Source of the DNA: Acidobacteriaceae bacterium
GTDB taxonomy: Bacteria; Acidobacteriota; Terriglobia; Terriglobales; Acidobacteriaceae
Reading direction: 5' to 3'
Assembly (NCBI GenBank): GCA_021323655.1
Contig: JAJPKO010000012.1
Location: 52,321-116,320, forward strand
Length of the DNA: 64,000 nt
Position numbers and translations under genes: made by a program. Shown here in pieces: positions 16,370 to 25,892 of this stretch. Within the stretch, counting starts at the first letter, position 1; the number at the start of each line of letters is the position of its first letter. The notes under the pieces are model-generated. The model saw nothing but the letters and a program-made list of their open reading frames with translations. It made no database searches and was not told the DNA's origin.

Positions 16370-18735
16370 CAATACAGCAGCGCATGTCCCCGCCTGCTCT
16401 CGAACTGCGCAAGCTGATCACGCCAGCTGTCAGCAATTCTCTGCGGGTCCACTCCACTGTGCAGCATATCAAGTACATGCTGGTTGGCAAGCAACGTCTG
16501 CATCCGGTCCAGCTTGTAGTCTTTCGGATAAAGCTTATGCAGTGCCGCCGCAATTTCAATACCCAGCTCAGGTGAATCAAGAACGTCGCGGTCCGTCAGC
16601 AACACCCGCACACCATGGCACAGCTCTTTGCTGTATGGATACGGCTCCTGCGGCGTAAACTCCACTGGCACAAACCGCACACCTGGCAGCAGCCTCTTGT
16701 TCAGGTAGGATGCAAGCGCCCGCCCATCTATCCATGGAGCGCCAAAAATCTCAAATGGAGTGTCTGTCCCGCGGCCTACTGAAATGTTCGTGGATTCAAC
16801 CAGCCCCAGCGCCGGATACAGCGCTGCCTCTTCCAGATCGCGCAGATTCGGCGATGGATTCACCCAGGTCAGCCCCGTCGAGTCATACCAGTCTCCCCGC
16901 TGCCATCCCTGCATCTTCACCACGGTCAGCGGCGCATGAAGATTGCGTTGCTCGTTAAAGTACCGCGCCAGCTCGCCCATCGTCATGCCATGTCGCACTG
17001 GCAGCGGCATGTAATGCACGTAACTCTCCGCACCTTCATCGGACAATGGCCCCTGTACAAACGATCCGTTGATCGGATTCGGGCGATCGAGCACAACAAT
17101 GTGCGTACCCGTTTTGCCCGCCGCCTCCAGAAAATAAGCCATCGCAGTTTCATAGGTGTAATAACGAACACCCGCATCTTGCAAATCAATCACCACTGCA
17201 TCCAGTGGGCGAAGCATGTCGGGTGAAGGCCGCCTCTGCGCCTCTGTCGCGCCATACAGGCTTACCACCGGGATGCCGCTCTTTGCATCCGTTGTATTGC
17301 TGATGTCCGTCGTGTCCTGCGCGCCGCGAATTCCGTGCTCAGGACTGAACAGCGTCTTCAGCTCCACACCTTCTGCATGGTCCAGAACATCAATCGTGCG
17401 TCGTCCAGAAGCATCTACACCCGTCTGGTTTGTAAGCAGGCCAATACGCACAGGACCATCGTGTTTGTGCGCCAGTGCCCGCAGCTCAGCAAAATTATCG
17501 GCTTCGAGAACATCAATCCCGGTTTTTACTTCTGCATTGCGAGCAAACCAGCGCCGCATTCCGCTGAGCGACTCGTTATATCCGGTCAGCCTGGACGACA
17601 GTTTCCCATCATCCGGCGCAATGCCGAGCGCGATCGCCGCAGCATTCGCAATGGCCCCGCGCAATGCGGTGATGCTTTTCGGCCCATCCGGATGGACAGC
17701 ATTCGCCAGAACAATCACGTAGGTGTCGGAAACAGGATCCATCCAGAGCGACGTACCCGTGAACCCGGTATGCCCAAATGACCCAACCGGAAAGATCGTC
17801 CCGCGATTGCTCGAATAAGGCGATTCAATGTCCCATCCGAAACCACGTAGCGCCGTTCCTGTTGCCGGCTGCTCCGGAGTCACCATCTTCATCAGTGTGG
17901 CGCGCGATACGGGAAATTTACTCGGCCTGCCCGCAAGCCGGTCGAGAAGGTTCTGCGCATACACCGCAACATCGTCCGCCGTGCTGAACAATCCAGCATG
18001 TCCGGCAACTCCACCCATCCGCCGCGCCGTTGGATCATGCACCACACCGCGCAGCATCACTCCATATTCATACTGTGTGGGAGCAATCATCGGCAGCCAG
18101 TCTCCCGGAGGTACATAGCGCGTATGCTTCAGCCTCAGCGGCTGAATAATGTTCTTCAGCACATACTGGTCCTCTGACATGCCAGACAGCTTCTCCACCA
18201 GCGCTCCCAGCACGATAAAGTTGATGTCGCTGTAGACAAATCGCACACCCGCTGGATGGTCCGGTTTAATCGCAAACGCCTGCCGGAATGCCTCGGCCTT
18301 CCCTTCCCATGGCTCCGTCAACGAGAGGTCGGGGGGCAACCCGGAATAATGCGTAAGCAGTTGCCGCAGCGTAATGTCTTCCTTGCCGTTCGCTGCAAAC
18401 TCCGGCAGATATTTTGAAACTGGATCGTTGAACCGCAGCTTGCCTTGATCAAAAAGCTGCATCACAGCGGTTGCTGTCATCAGCGGCTTGGTAAGCGACG
18501 CCATGTCGAAGATGGTGCCCATCGTCATCCTCTCTCGCGCGGGCTCCAGCGACCGCTCGCCATACGCTTTGCGGAAGACCACTTTGCCATCATGACCAAT
18601 CTCCACCACCGCGCCCGGAAGTCTGTGCTCAGCAATCGCCTGGTTCACCAGCTGATCAATCACCGCAAATTTTTTGGCCTGCTGCGCAAACGCCGCCGAC
18701 CAGCAGAGACATATCAAGACGAGCAAAGACCTCAC
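16369..18735 (-). CDS. Serine beta-lactamase-like domain fused to exo-N-acetylmuramidase NamZ (DUF1343)
   Basis: A 788-residue secreted two-domain protein. After a signal peptide (MRSLLVLICLCWSAAFAQQ) comes a class C beta-lactamase/D,D-peptidase-like domain, about residues 25-400. It has the nucleophile motif SLTK near 79, the YSD triad position near 165 and HTG near 321. From about 425 to the end it matches DUF1343/NamZ: IGLLTNQTGVDASG, FSPEHGIRGAQD, DLQDAGVRYYTYETAM and VLDRPNPING. NamZ-type enzymes release MurNAc from the non-reducing end of peptidoglycan glycans; the first domain may act on peptide or ester substituents. The start is GTG at 18735, overlapping the symporter stop by four bases, with AAGGAG eight bases upstream. 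The organisation suggests periplasmic turnover of wall fragments alongside GH20. Confidence 0.88.
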   Translation of the reverse strand: MRSLLVLICLCWSAAFAQQAKKFAVIDQLVNQAIAEHRLPGAVVEIGHDGKVVFRKAYGERSLEPARERMTMGTIFDMASLTKPLMTATAVMQLFDQGKLRFNDPVSKYLPEFAANGKEDITLRQLLTHYSGLPPDLSLTEPWEGKAEAFRQAFAIKPDHPAGVRFVYSDINFIVLGALVEKLSGMSEDQYVLKNIIQPLRLKHTRYVPPGDWLPMIAPTQYEYGVMLRGVVHDPTARRMGGVAGHAGLFSTADDVAVYAQNLLDRLAGRPSKFPVSRATLMKMVTPEQPATGTALRGFGWDIESPYSSNRGTIFPVGSFGHTGFTGTSLWMDPVSDTYVIVLANAVHPDGPKSITALRGAIANAAAIALGIAPDDGKLSSRLTGYNESLSGMRRWFARNAEVKTGIDVLEADNFAELRALAHKHDGPVRIGLLTNQTGVDASGRRTIDVLDHAEGVELKTLFSPEHGIRGAQDTTDISNTTDAKSGIPVVSLYGATEAQRRPSPDMLRPLDAVVIDLQDAGVRYYTYETAMAYFLEAAGKTGTHIVVLDRPNPINGSFVQGPLSDEGAESYVHYMPLPVRHGMTMGELARYFNEQRNLHAPLTVVKMQGWQRGDWYDSTGLTWVNPSPNLRDLEEAALYPALGLVESTNISVGRGTDTPFEIFGAPWIDGRALASYLNKRLLPGVRFVPVEFTPQEPYPYSKELCHGVRVLLTDRDVLDSPELGIEIAAALHKLYPKDYKLDRMQTLLANQHVLDMLHSGVDPQRIADSWRDQLAQFESRRGHALLY

Positions 18736-20207
18736 AGTTCACTCCTTCGACCAAGACTGAAGAGATACCCAATCCCAAACGTCACAATGGCTCCGATGAA
18801 CACGTACCATGTCCACGCAATCTTCGGCACAGCCAGCCATCCGGCATGGACAGGCTCGCGTTGCTGCCACAGAAACAGATTCAACACACACCCGGCAATA
18901 AGGCCAATCAGTGCCCCCATCTCCGTCGCGCGCCGCGTCAGCGTGCCCAGCAGAAACACGCCCAGCATCCCGCCATAAAGCACCGATGCAATGGACAAGC
19001 CAATCTCCAGCACATGCCCTCCGCTGCGCGAAAGAATCGCCAGCACCAGAAGTACAGCGGCCCAGCCCAGCGTCATCATCCGCGAAATCCGCGTCTTCTG
19101 CGCCTCGCTCAAACCTTCTTTGCGCGGCAAATAAAAGTCAACCATGGAAGTCGAAGCCAACGAATTCAATGCAGCGCTCAGGTTTGACATCGCCGCCGCA
19201 AGAATCGCAGCAATCATCAGCCCTGAAATTCCAACTGGCATCTCATGCACGATATACATCGGAAAAATGCGGTCTGCACTGGGCACATGCGGCGACTGCC
19301 CCGTCATCCGGTAGTAAACAAACAGCCCGGCCCCAATCAGCAGAAAAAGCGAGAACTGCACAAAGATCACTACGCCGCTCGCCAGCAATGCTGCGCGCGA
19401 TTCGCGCAGGTTCTTCGCTGCCAGTAGCCGCTGCACCATCAGCTGGTCCGTTCCATGACTCGCCATCGTCAGGAAGCACCCGCCAATCACGCCCGCCCAG
19501 AAGGTGTAGGTCTCCGCCAAAGACCACGCAAAATGGAAGACAGTAAACTTGTGCGCGGATGAGGCCACCGCATACAAAACGTGCACTCCGCCCGGAATGT
19601 GCGCCGAAATGCTCCACAGGCTCACAATCGTACCGGCCACATACAGGCACATCTGCAACACATCGGTCCAGATGACCGCCTTCATTCCGCCTTCGAACGT
19701 GTACAGTAGCGTCAGCAATGACAGGATCACAATCGAAGCAATATCGCCCGTTCCCAACGCGACACCTACAACAATGGCAACAGCAAAGACGCGCACGCCC
19801 TCTGCCGCCGCCCGCATCACCAGAAAAAGAAATGCCGTCGCGCGATGCAGCCGCTTTCCAAACCTCTCGCCAATCACCTGATACGCCGTCATCAACTCAC
19901 CACGAAAATATCGCGGAAGAAAGATGAGGCAGATCACCACGCGCCCCAGCAGATAACCCATCACCAGTTGCAGAAATCCAAAATCGCCAGTGTAGGCAAT
20001 TCCCGGCACACTGATGATGGTCAGCGTGCTCGTCTCTGCCGCTACGATGGAAAGCGCAATGGCCCACCATGGAATGTTGCGGTCCGCAAGAAAATAGCTC
20101 TTGATCGAGCGTTCACCGCTCTTACGGAACCGCAATCCAAACCAAGTAATCCCAATCAGATAGAGAACAACAATAACAAGATCAACCGGGCGCAGAGGTA
20201 TGTGCAT
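18732..20207 (-). CDS. Sodium:solute symporter (SSS family)
   Basis: An inner-membrane transporter of 491 residues with about 13 to 14 hydrophobic helices. It has the LeuT-fold SSS pattern: WWAIALSIVAAETSTLTIIS near residues 45-65, a GMKAVIWTDVLQ segment near 153-165 and the conserved ASMSNLSAALNSLAS-type segment near 345-360. Members import sugars, amino acids or anions with sodium. Because it is sandwiched with one- to four-base overlaps between a GH20 hexosaminidase and a beta-lactamase/NamZ protein, its substrate is probably an amino sugar or muropeptide-derived sugar such as GlcNAc or MurNAc; this is inferred from context only. The ATG at 20207 overlaps the GH20 stop codon by one base. 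Confidence 0.87.
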   Translation of the reverse strand: MHIPLRPVDLVIVVLYLIGITWFGLRFRKSGERSIKSYFLADRNIPWWAIALSIVAAETSTLTIISVPGIAYTGDFGFLQLVMGYLLGRVVICLIFLPRYFRGELMTAYQVIGERFGKRLHRATAFLFLVMRAAAEGVRVFAVAIVVGVALGTGDIASIVILSLLTLLYTFEGGMKAVIWTDVLQMCLYVAGTIVSLWSISAHIPGGVHVLYAVASSAHKFTVFHFAWSLAETYTFWAGVIGGCFLTMASHGTDQLMVQRLLAAKNLRESRAALLASGVVIFVQFSLFLLIGAGLFVYYRMTGQSPHVPSADRIFPMYIVHEMPVGISGLMIAAILAAAMSNLSAALNSLASTSMVDFYLPRKEGLSEAQKTRISRMMTLGWAAVLLVLAILSRSGGHVLEIGLSIASVLYGGMLGVFLLGTLTRRATEMGALIGLIAGCVLNLFLWQQREPVHAGWLAVPKIAWTWYVFIGAIVTFGIGYLFSLGRRSEL

Positions 20208-22285
20208 TAATTCGCCTGCACTATTCCCATGGATTCAGGTGTGGGCAACGTATGTGTGGCCGCCCATTGCTGCCGGGCGGCGCGGATCTTATCAGCGCGC
20301 GCAATCCATAACTGCATGGCCATATCGTATTGCGTCAGCACATTGTCCAGCCAGTACAGGCGGTTCTCTTTCAGCCACGCCTGCTGGTACAGATTGCGAA
20401 TATAGCCATATCCATCGCGCAGGTCTTGGCATCGCCCATTCACTCCGGACAAGTTCCACAGATCGCGCGAAATGTGTTTTCTCACTTCAACATCATTCTG
20501 GTTCTTGTACAGCCTCAAATATCCCTCAGCAATGTCGCTGGCCGTCTGAAATTTAAAGGCAATAAAGTCCATGCGCCGCGCACCCAGTTCCATCGCATCA
20601 ATCGCATCGTTCTCGCGCAGATTTCCCATCCGCCGCGCTTCTGCAATCAGCGTCAGCGCGCGTTCTGCGTTCAGCCGTACATCCACCAGCGCTGGCTTGA
20701 TCTTCGCCGCAACCTCCTGCCCTTCCGCACTCCATGGATCAAGCCAGAAAAGCGAATCACGCAAATCACTCAAGCCCGTCTTTTCCATCGCCTCATGCGC
20801 AGCCATTAACGCAAGCTGTGCCTGGTCAAGATCACCGCTGGCATCCCCATGAAAGACACGCCCATAGCTCTTCTGGAACTCCGCAATGTCGCTCTTCCCC
20901 GGCTGCCATGCAGCCGCCGCTCCAAATAAAACGCCGTACCAGTCTTCCGCAAACAGGCCTTCGCCATCGTCATTCCAGATGGTATTCAGCATTCCCGTGC
21001 TGCCGGCCTTCTGCCCATCTGCCACAAAACCCTGGATGTTCCCAAGCGCCAGTTCATTGTTCGGATACACGCGGTTCCAGTTGTTCACACCGGGCGACAC
21101 CCACGTCTCCATCCCCGCGTTTGTGTATGGCTCCAGCCACTTGCCAAAGCCTGTTGGCTCCGGCTCATAGTGCCACGCCACAGCGATCATGTCTTTCGGC
21201 AGCGCCTTGACCTGCTCCGGATCATTCATCGCCACATCGCCCCAGAAAAGCAGCCTGCGATGCAGCGGTGCAAGCTCATCATGAATGCGCTTCAGAAAAT
21301 CTACATACACCGCGCCAAGTCCGCGCTGTTTTACATCCTCTGCCGTCTTGCCCTGTCCCAGCTCAAAGGTTTCGTCTGCTCCAATATGCAGAAACGGCCC
21401 AGGAAAGATCCCCGCCAGTTCCGTAAACCACTGCTTGATCAGCGCCAGCGATCCCGGCTCTCCCGGAGCAAGCACCGCGCCTACCGGCACTTCCGCAAGC
21501 TTGGAATACTCCTGCCAGGTCAGCACATGGTGCAGATGCCCAAATGCCTCCTGCTCCGGAACAATCGTCACATGATATTGCTTCGCGTACTTCACCAGCT
21601 CCTTCGCATCCGCCTGCGACATGGAACCGGCCGGCAACGCCGGCAGCGGGTTTGACGCATACTGCAACGTGTTCTCAAAATAAGGCGAGTACACGTTCAT
21701 CTTGTATGCCGCAAACGTGCGAATCTGCTTCTTCTGGAACTCCAGTGTCGGCACCGGTCCGCGCGACAGATCGTCATGCACGCCGCGGTATTTCATCGCA
21801 GGCCAGTCACGAATCACACACCCGTGCAGCACCGCATCATCGCCCGTCCCGGAAACCAGCTGCTTTACCGTCTGTGCGCCATAGAAGACACCGGCCGCGG
21901 TATGCCCAATCACATACACATCGCGCTTCAACGTGATCAGAACATAGCCTTCATCCCTCATCGGAGGCTCAAACTGCTGCTTCATCTCTGACAGAACGCG
22001 CTTGCTCGCAACGGAAGTGTCCCGCAACAGAAGAATGCGCGCTGCTCCCGCCCTTGCCGGCGATACAACGCCTCGAGCCTTCAGATCATCCGTAAGCTCG
22101 CGCGCAGCAAATTTGTCTTCCGCGTTACCACCTGGCGCGGAAACCACAACGCCATGTGCAAGAGATATCTCCGGTTTGTCCTGAAATTCTCGCGGTTGAG
22201 GAATGAGGGCCGGACGGCCCGCCTGCGCCAAAGCGGAAAAAAACGCGGAGAAAAAAAACAGCAGGAATACAGTATGCCTTTTCAC
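20207..22285 (-). CDS. GH20 beta-N-acetylhexosaminidase, secreted
   Basis: An exo-acting hexosaminidase of about 692 residues that should remove terminal GlcNAc from chitin- or peptidoglycan-derived oligosaccharides by substrate-assisted catalysis. After the signal peptide (MKRHTVFLLFFFSAFFSALAQA) there is a GH20b-like N-terminal domain with GYVLITLKRDVYVIGHTAAG, then the barrel with MKYRGVHDDLSRGP. The catalytic Asp-Glu pair lies in FLHIGADETFELG near residues 302-303. An ATG at 22309 is in frame but lies in the loop of a strong hairpin (22298-22322); the GTG at 22285 has AGAGGA upstream and starts the signal peptide directly, so it is preferred. Related O-GlcNAcase-like specificity cannot be excluded. 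Second gene of the salvage operon. Confidence 0.85.
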   Translation of the reverse strand: MKRHTVFLLFFFSAFFSALAQAGRPALIPQPREFQDKPEISLAHGVVVSAPGGNAEDKFAARELTDDLKARGVVSPARAGAARILLLRDTSVASKRVLSEMKQQFEPPMRDEGYVLITLKRDVYVIGHTAAGVFYGAQTVKQLVSGTGDDAVLHGCVIRDWPAMKYRGVHDDLSRGPVPTLEFQKKQIRTFAAYKMNVYSPYFENTLQYASNPLPALPAGSMSQADAKELVKYAKQYHVTIVPEQEAFGHLHHVLTWQEYSKLAEVPVGAVLAPGEPGSLALIKQWFTELAGIFPGPFLHIGADETFELGQGKTAEDVKQRGLGAVYVDFLKRIHDELAPLHRRLLFWGDVAMNDPEQVKALPKDMIAVAWHYEPEPTGFGKWLEPYTNAGMETWVSPGVNNWNRVYPNNELALGNIQGFVADGQKAGSTGMLNTIWNDDGEGLFAEDWYGVLFGAAAAWQPGKSDIAEFQKSYGRVFHGDASGDLDQAQLALMAAHEAMEKTGLSDLRDSLFWLDPWSAEGQEVAAKIKPALVDVRLNAERALTLIAEARRMGNLRENDAIDAMELGARRMDFIAFKFQTASDIAEGYLRLYKNQNDVEVRKHISRDLWNLSGVNGRCQDLRDGYGYIRNLYQQAWLKENRLYWLDNVLTQYDMAMQLWIARADKIRAARQQWAATHTLPTPESMGIVQAN

Positions 22286-22297
22286 GCAAAATCCTCT

Positions 22298-22322
22298 GGG
22301 CCTCTCCATGCGCGAGAGGCCC
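22298..22322 (-). promoter_or_regulatory. Intercistronic hairpin between Oar-like gene 2 and GH20
   Basis: A perfect 9-bp stem GGGCCTCTC / GAGAGGCCC with a 7-nt loop, 25 nt after the Oar stop codon and 12 nt before the GH20 GTG start. No U-tract follows directly, so it probably acts as an mRNA stabiliser or leaky attenuator and not as a full terminator. Confidence 0.6.
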
Positions 22323-22346
22323 GGGTGTTTATCCCTTTGGTTTTGA

Positions 22347-25300
22347 TCAGAACACCAGCTTCAATGCTAACTGCATAATGCGTGGGTCACGTGTTCCGGT
22401 CACTTGGCCGTACGAACCGGAAATCAGAGACGTGCTGATCGTGTCAAAATTTGTGTGGTTGAAGGTGTTGAATGTCTCTGCCCGGAACTGAAGCGAGGTG
22501 GATTCGGTAAATGCAAAATTCTTGTGTAACGCCAGGTCCCATCTCTGGAAGCCAGGCGCATTGATGGTATATGGCCGTGCATTTCCCGGTGCAACCACTC
22601 CAGCAGGAACGTTGGCAAACGCAGCCGTATTAAACCAGCTCAGCAGCTTGTGCGGCGCTCCCTTGTTCGGATTACCCACCTGGTTCGGCCGCGCTCCGGC
22701 GCTGCTTCCGCTATCCAGCAGGCCGAGTCCCGCCGGGTCCTGCGACGTGCGGGCAGTCGCTGGCAGCCCTGAATTGGCCAGTACCAGCCCCACCAGTTGC
22801 CAGCCCCCAAGCACGTGGCCCGTAAAGCCTTTCTGCTCACGGAAGAAAGGCAGCATATACACAAAGTCCACGTTAAAGATGTTGCGGCGGTCAAGCGCTG
22901 CCCTTCCGTACTCCGCCGGAATATCGTAAACATTTTGCGGAGGGTTCGAGCGGTCCGACCCGGCATTCGTCAGCGCTTTGGAAAAAGTGTAGTTCGCCTC
23001 AATCAATGATCCATCTTTAAAGCGCTTCTGAATCGAAGTCTGCAGCCCGTGATAGTTTGACGTAAACCACGGCTCCAGTTCGTTGATGGCATCGTAACCC
23101 AGATAGGGTCGAATCCGGTTCAGCATGACCGTATTCTTTGAAGTAATACCGCCCGCCGGCGCGATTCCGGCAGCCACATAAGCACCGGGGTGGGGCTGGT
23201 TAATGTCCGCAATACCCAGCAGATGACGGCCCAGCGAACCGACATAGTCAATCTCAAAAATAAAATCAGGCAGAATCTGCTGCTGAACTCCAAGCGAAAA
23301 CTGCTGTGAGTATGGAATCGCATCCTGATACGGCGTGCCGTGCAGCGCCTTCGGCAATGCGCTCAATTTCGGCGTTCCCGAGGCTGGATTATCGAGCGGC
23401 GCGCTGTTGATAATCACACTGTTTACATACGGTGGGTTCTGGAAGATGTTTTGCTCATATACGCCAAAGAGCGATGAGTCGTAGGCAATACCATACCCTC
23501 CACGCAGTGACGTCTTGCCATCTCCAAACACGTCCCAGGCAAAACCCGCGCGCGGTGCAAAGTTGAGCCATTTCTGCGGCGCAACACGCGAGTGCCACGG
23601 CGAATTCACGTCCGCAATCACAATCCCATTCAGCGGATCATAGTTCGGGTTCGGAGTGCCTCCGCCAGCACATGGTGCCGTGGTGCAAATTGACCCCGAG
23701 GAATCAATCACCGGAGCGTTCGCCGGATTAAACCGCAGCGGATCAAAGCTCGTCATCTGATGATTGTTATCAATCGGCTGCTGGAACCAGGAGTAACGCA
23801 CACCCACGTTCAAAGTCAGGCGTGATGTGGCCTTCCAGTCATCCTGCGCATAGCCTTCTGCCTGATTGGTCGTAACGTCCGGCGTAATGTCATACGAGGC
23901 CTGCGTGAAACTGGCTGAATTTCCGGCGATAAAATTTGCAAACGACTGCTCAAACGGTGTGGGCGCGTTCGGAGTTTTGGCCGTGGCACTAGGAGCATTC
24001 GTATTCGTAAAGCTGAAGCTGCCCGCATTCGATCCGGCATTGTTTTCGGTCTTCTCGTAGTGATGATAGGTAATCCCAAACCGAAGAGAATGCTGCCCGG
24101 CAATCTTGCTCAGATTCATGAACACATTGTGGTCCCGGTTATAGTCCCGGTACGGCCCATAAGAGGTAAGCGCTGTGCCTCCCGTAAACGAAAGGCTGGG
24201 AACACGCGGCAATGTCGAAGCGAATGGCAACACCGGATTCACATCCGGCGAATTCTTTTTTGCCATCAATCCAATCGGATCACTCAGGATCGCACCCCGC
24301 GAAAAGGCATATCCCATATCAAAAAGGAGCGTCGGCGAAAACGTATAAGTCACATGCCCCAGATACCCTCGTCCCGGCGCATTCGTGCTCGTCGTGTTCA
24401 CCCCTTCGAAACCTGATCCCTGAAACAGTCCGCCCGGCTCCACCGTCGGTATCGCGTCATTCTCAAAGCGGAAGAAAGCTGCAAGCTTTGGCGTAAATGT
24501 CTGGTCAATGCGCACAATCTGCTGGTTGGCGTTGTATACATTGCGTTCTGTCACAATCAGCCCATTCGGATCACTCGGGCTGTTCGGCAGCGGCACCTTC
24601 GACCAGATATCTTTCAGGTAAGCCTGCGTGGTCGGCGAGGTGATAGGAATCGTGTTTGTGCCCGTCGTACACCCGGAAAGCGTTGGGCAGACTGCGTGAG
24701 GAAAGTTCCCCTGCCGCTCCTCGGCCGTAGGATCGCCAACAAAAGTCAGCGGCGCATACGTAATCACACGCCGTACTTCCTGCGAAAAGAAGAAGAAGGT
24801 CTTATTGCGCTCCGTGTTATACACCCGCGGAACCCAAACCGGCCCGCCAATGGAGTAGCCGAAATCGTTATAGCGAAGCGGCGGACGTGGCTTGTTCGCA
24901 TAATTCGTGAAGAACGAATTGGCATTCAGCACATCGTTGCGGAAAAACTCATACACGCTGCCATGGAAATCGCGTGTGCCAGACTTCGTGATGACATCAA
25001 TCTGGCCGCTGGCGCTCCGTCCAAACTCCGCACTGTACGTATTGCGAAACGTACGAAACTCGGCAATCGCATCCACGCTGGGGTACATCAGCAGCGTCAG
25101 GTTGGACCCGCGATCTACGTTGTCCGCGCCATCAATCGTCCAGTTGTTCGCGCTGTTTCGCTGCCCATTGATCGAAAAACTCACAGCATTCGTCTGCCCT
25201 GAAGGGTTCGACAAACCAATATAAAGCTGGTCGCCGCCGCCATAAGAAATACCCGGCTGCAACTGTACCAGTTGCTCATAATTGCGGTTGTTCAGCGGGA

Positions 25301-25748
25301 GCTGCATGATCTGCGTCGAGTTGATCAGCGTCGAATTGGAGGCGTTTTCTGTATTCACCTGCAGCGCCGATGCGCTTACCGTGATGGTCTGGCTCGCATT
25401 GCCTACGTTCAGCGCAGGACTGATGTTCAGGTTGTCCCCCACATGCAGGTCAATGTCCTTCACCTCCTGCGGCTGAAACCCTGATGCCGACACAGAAACC
25501 GTGTAGTGCCCGATCGGAAGTTTGGGCGCAGTGTAAAAGCCGTTCTCGTCCGTCGTCAGGCTGCGGACCACCTGGTTGCGGTCCGTATTTGTAACCGTAA
25601 CGGTTGCATTTGGCAGGACCGCCCCCGACGAATCATGCACCGTCCCGCTGATTGTGCCTGACGTGTACTGCCCATAAGCGGCCGTAAAGGCGCCGAAGAA
25701 CAGGCTCACACATAAAAAGAACACCGCCCGCAGTTGACTTGGCCTCAT
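22347..25748 (-). CDS. Oar-like TonB-dependent outer-membrane protein 2
   Basis: A 1133-residue outer-membrane receptor. The signal peptide (MRPSQLRAVFFLCVSLFFG) is followed by a carboxypeptidase-regulatory domain (GTISGTVHDSSGAVLPNATV), a plug-like region with INGQRNSANNWTIDGADNVD near residue 195 and GQIDVITKSGTRDFHGSVYE near 250, and a barrel ending QLALKLVF. It should bind and import oligomers across the outer membrane with TonB. As the first gene of the operon with GH20, a symporter and beta-lactamase/NamZ, amino-sugar or muropeptide fragments are the likely ligand (inference). The ATG at 25748 is preceded by GAGGATAG; the longer frame to 25781 starts at a weak GTG. Confidence 0.87.
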   Translation of the reverse strand: MRPSQLRAVFFLCVSLFFGAFTAAYGQYTSGTISGTVHDSSGAVLPNATVTVTNTDRNQVVRSLTTDENGFYTAPKLPIGHYTVSVSASGFQPQEVKDIDLHVGDNLNISPALNVGNASQTITVSASALQVNTENASNSTLINSTQIMQLPLNNRNYEQLVQLQPGISYGGGDQLYIGLSNPSGQTNAVSFSINGQRNSANNWTIDGADNVDRGSNLTLLMYPSVDAIAEFRTFRNTYSAEFGRSASGQIDVITKSGTRDFHGSVYEFFRNDVLNANSFFTNYANKPRPPLRYNDFGYSIGGPVWVPRVYNTERNKTFFFFSQEVRRVITYAPLTFVGDPTAEERQGNFPHAVCPTLSGCTTGTNTIPITSPTTQAYLKDIWSKVPLPNSPSDPNGLIVTERNVYNANQQIVRIDQTFTPKLAAFFRFENDAIPTVEPGGLFQGSGFEGVNTTSTNAPGRGYLGHVTYTFSPTLLFDMGYAFSRGAILSDPIGLMAKKNSPDVNPVLPFASTLPRVPSLSFTGGTALTSYGPYRDYNRDHNVFMNLSKIAGQHSLRFGITYHHYEKTENNAGSNAGSFSFTNTNAPSATAKTPNAPTPFEQSFANFIAGNSASFTQASYDITPDVTTNQAEGYAQDDWKATSRLTLNVGVRYSWFQQPIDNNHQMTSFDPLRFNPANAPVIDSSGSICTTAPCAGGGTPNPNYDPLNGIVIADVNSPWHSRVAPQKWLNFAPRAGFAWDVFGDGKTSLRGGYGIAYDSSLFGVYEQNIFQNPPYVNSVIINSAPLDNPASGTPKLSALPKALHGTPYQDAIPYSQQFSLGVQQQILPDFIFEIDYVGSLGRHLLGIADINQPHPGAYVAAGIAPAGGITSKNTVMLNRIRPYLGYDAINELEPWFTSNYHGLQTSIQKRFKDGSLIEANYTFSKALTNAGSDRSNPPQNVYDIPAEYGRAALDRRNIFNVDFVYMLPFFREQKGFTGHVLGGWQLVGLVLANSGLPATARTSQDPAGLGLLDSGSSAGARPNQVGNPNKGAPHKLLSWFNTAAFANVPAGVVAPGNARPYTINAPGFQRWDLALHKNFAFTESTSLQFRAETFNTFNHTNFDTISTSLISGSYGQVTGTRDPRIMQLALKLVF

Positions 25749-25842
25749 AAGTCTATCCTCGTACCGGGCATCTGCCCGCACTCAGAGGAAAGTCCCCCAG
25801 AAAGAAGGCATCCTCTGATCTGAATGTCTACTTAGATAGATG

Positions 25843-25872
25843 ACTATACTTCGAGAGAACTACGACCGTCAA
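25843..25872 (-). promoter_or_regulatory. Promoter of the salvage operon
   Basis: On the minus strand, TTGACG (25872-25867), an 18-nt spacer and TATAGT (25848-25843), about 95 nt before the Oar-like 2 start. It differs from the promoter shared by Oar-like genes 1 and 3, and no CG-centred palindrome follows. A short palindrome TCTA-CT-TAGA at 25827-25836 lies just past the expected start point and could be an operator half. Confidence 0.45.
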
Positions 25873-25892
25873 TGAAAAGAAGCGGGGCCCTG

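Noticed and set aside
22309..22309. ATG start for the GH20 gene
   Set aside because: The codon is in the loop of a 9-bp hairpin without a ribosome site; GTG 22285 has AGAGGA and starts the signal peptide.
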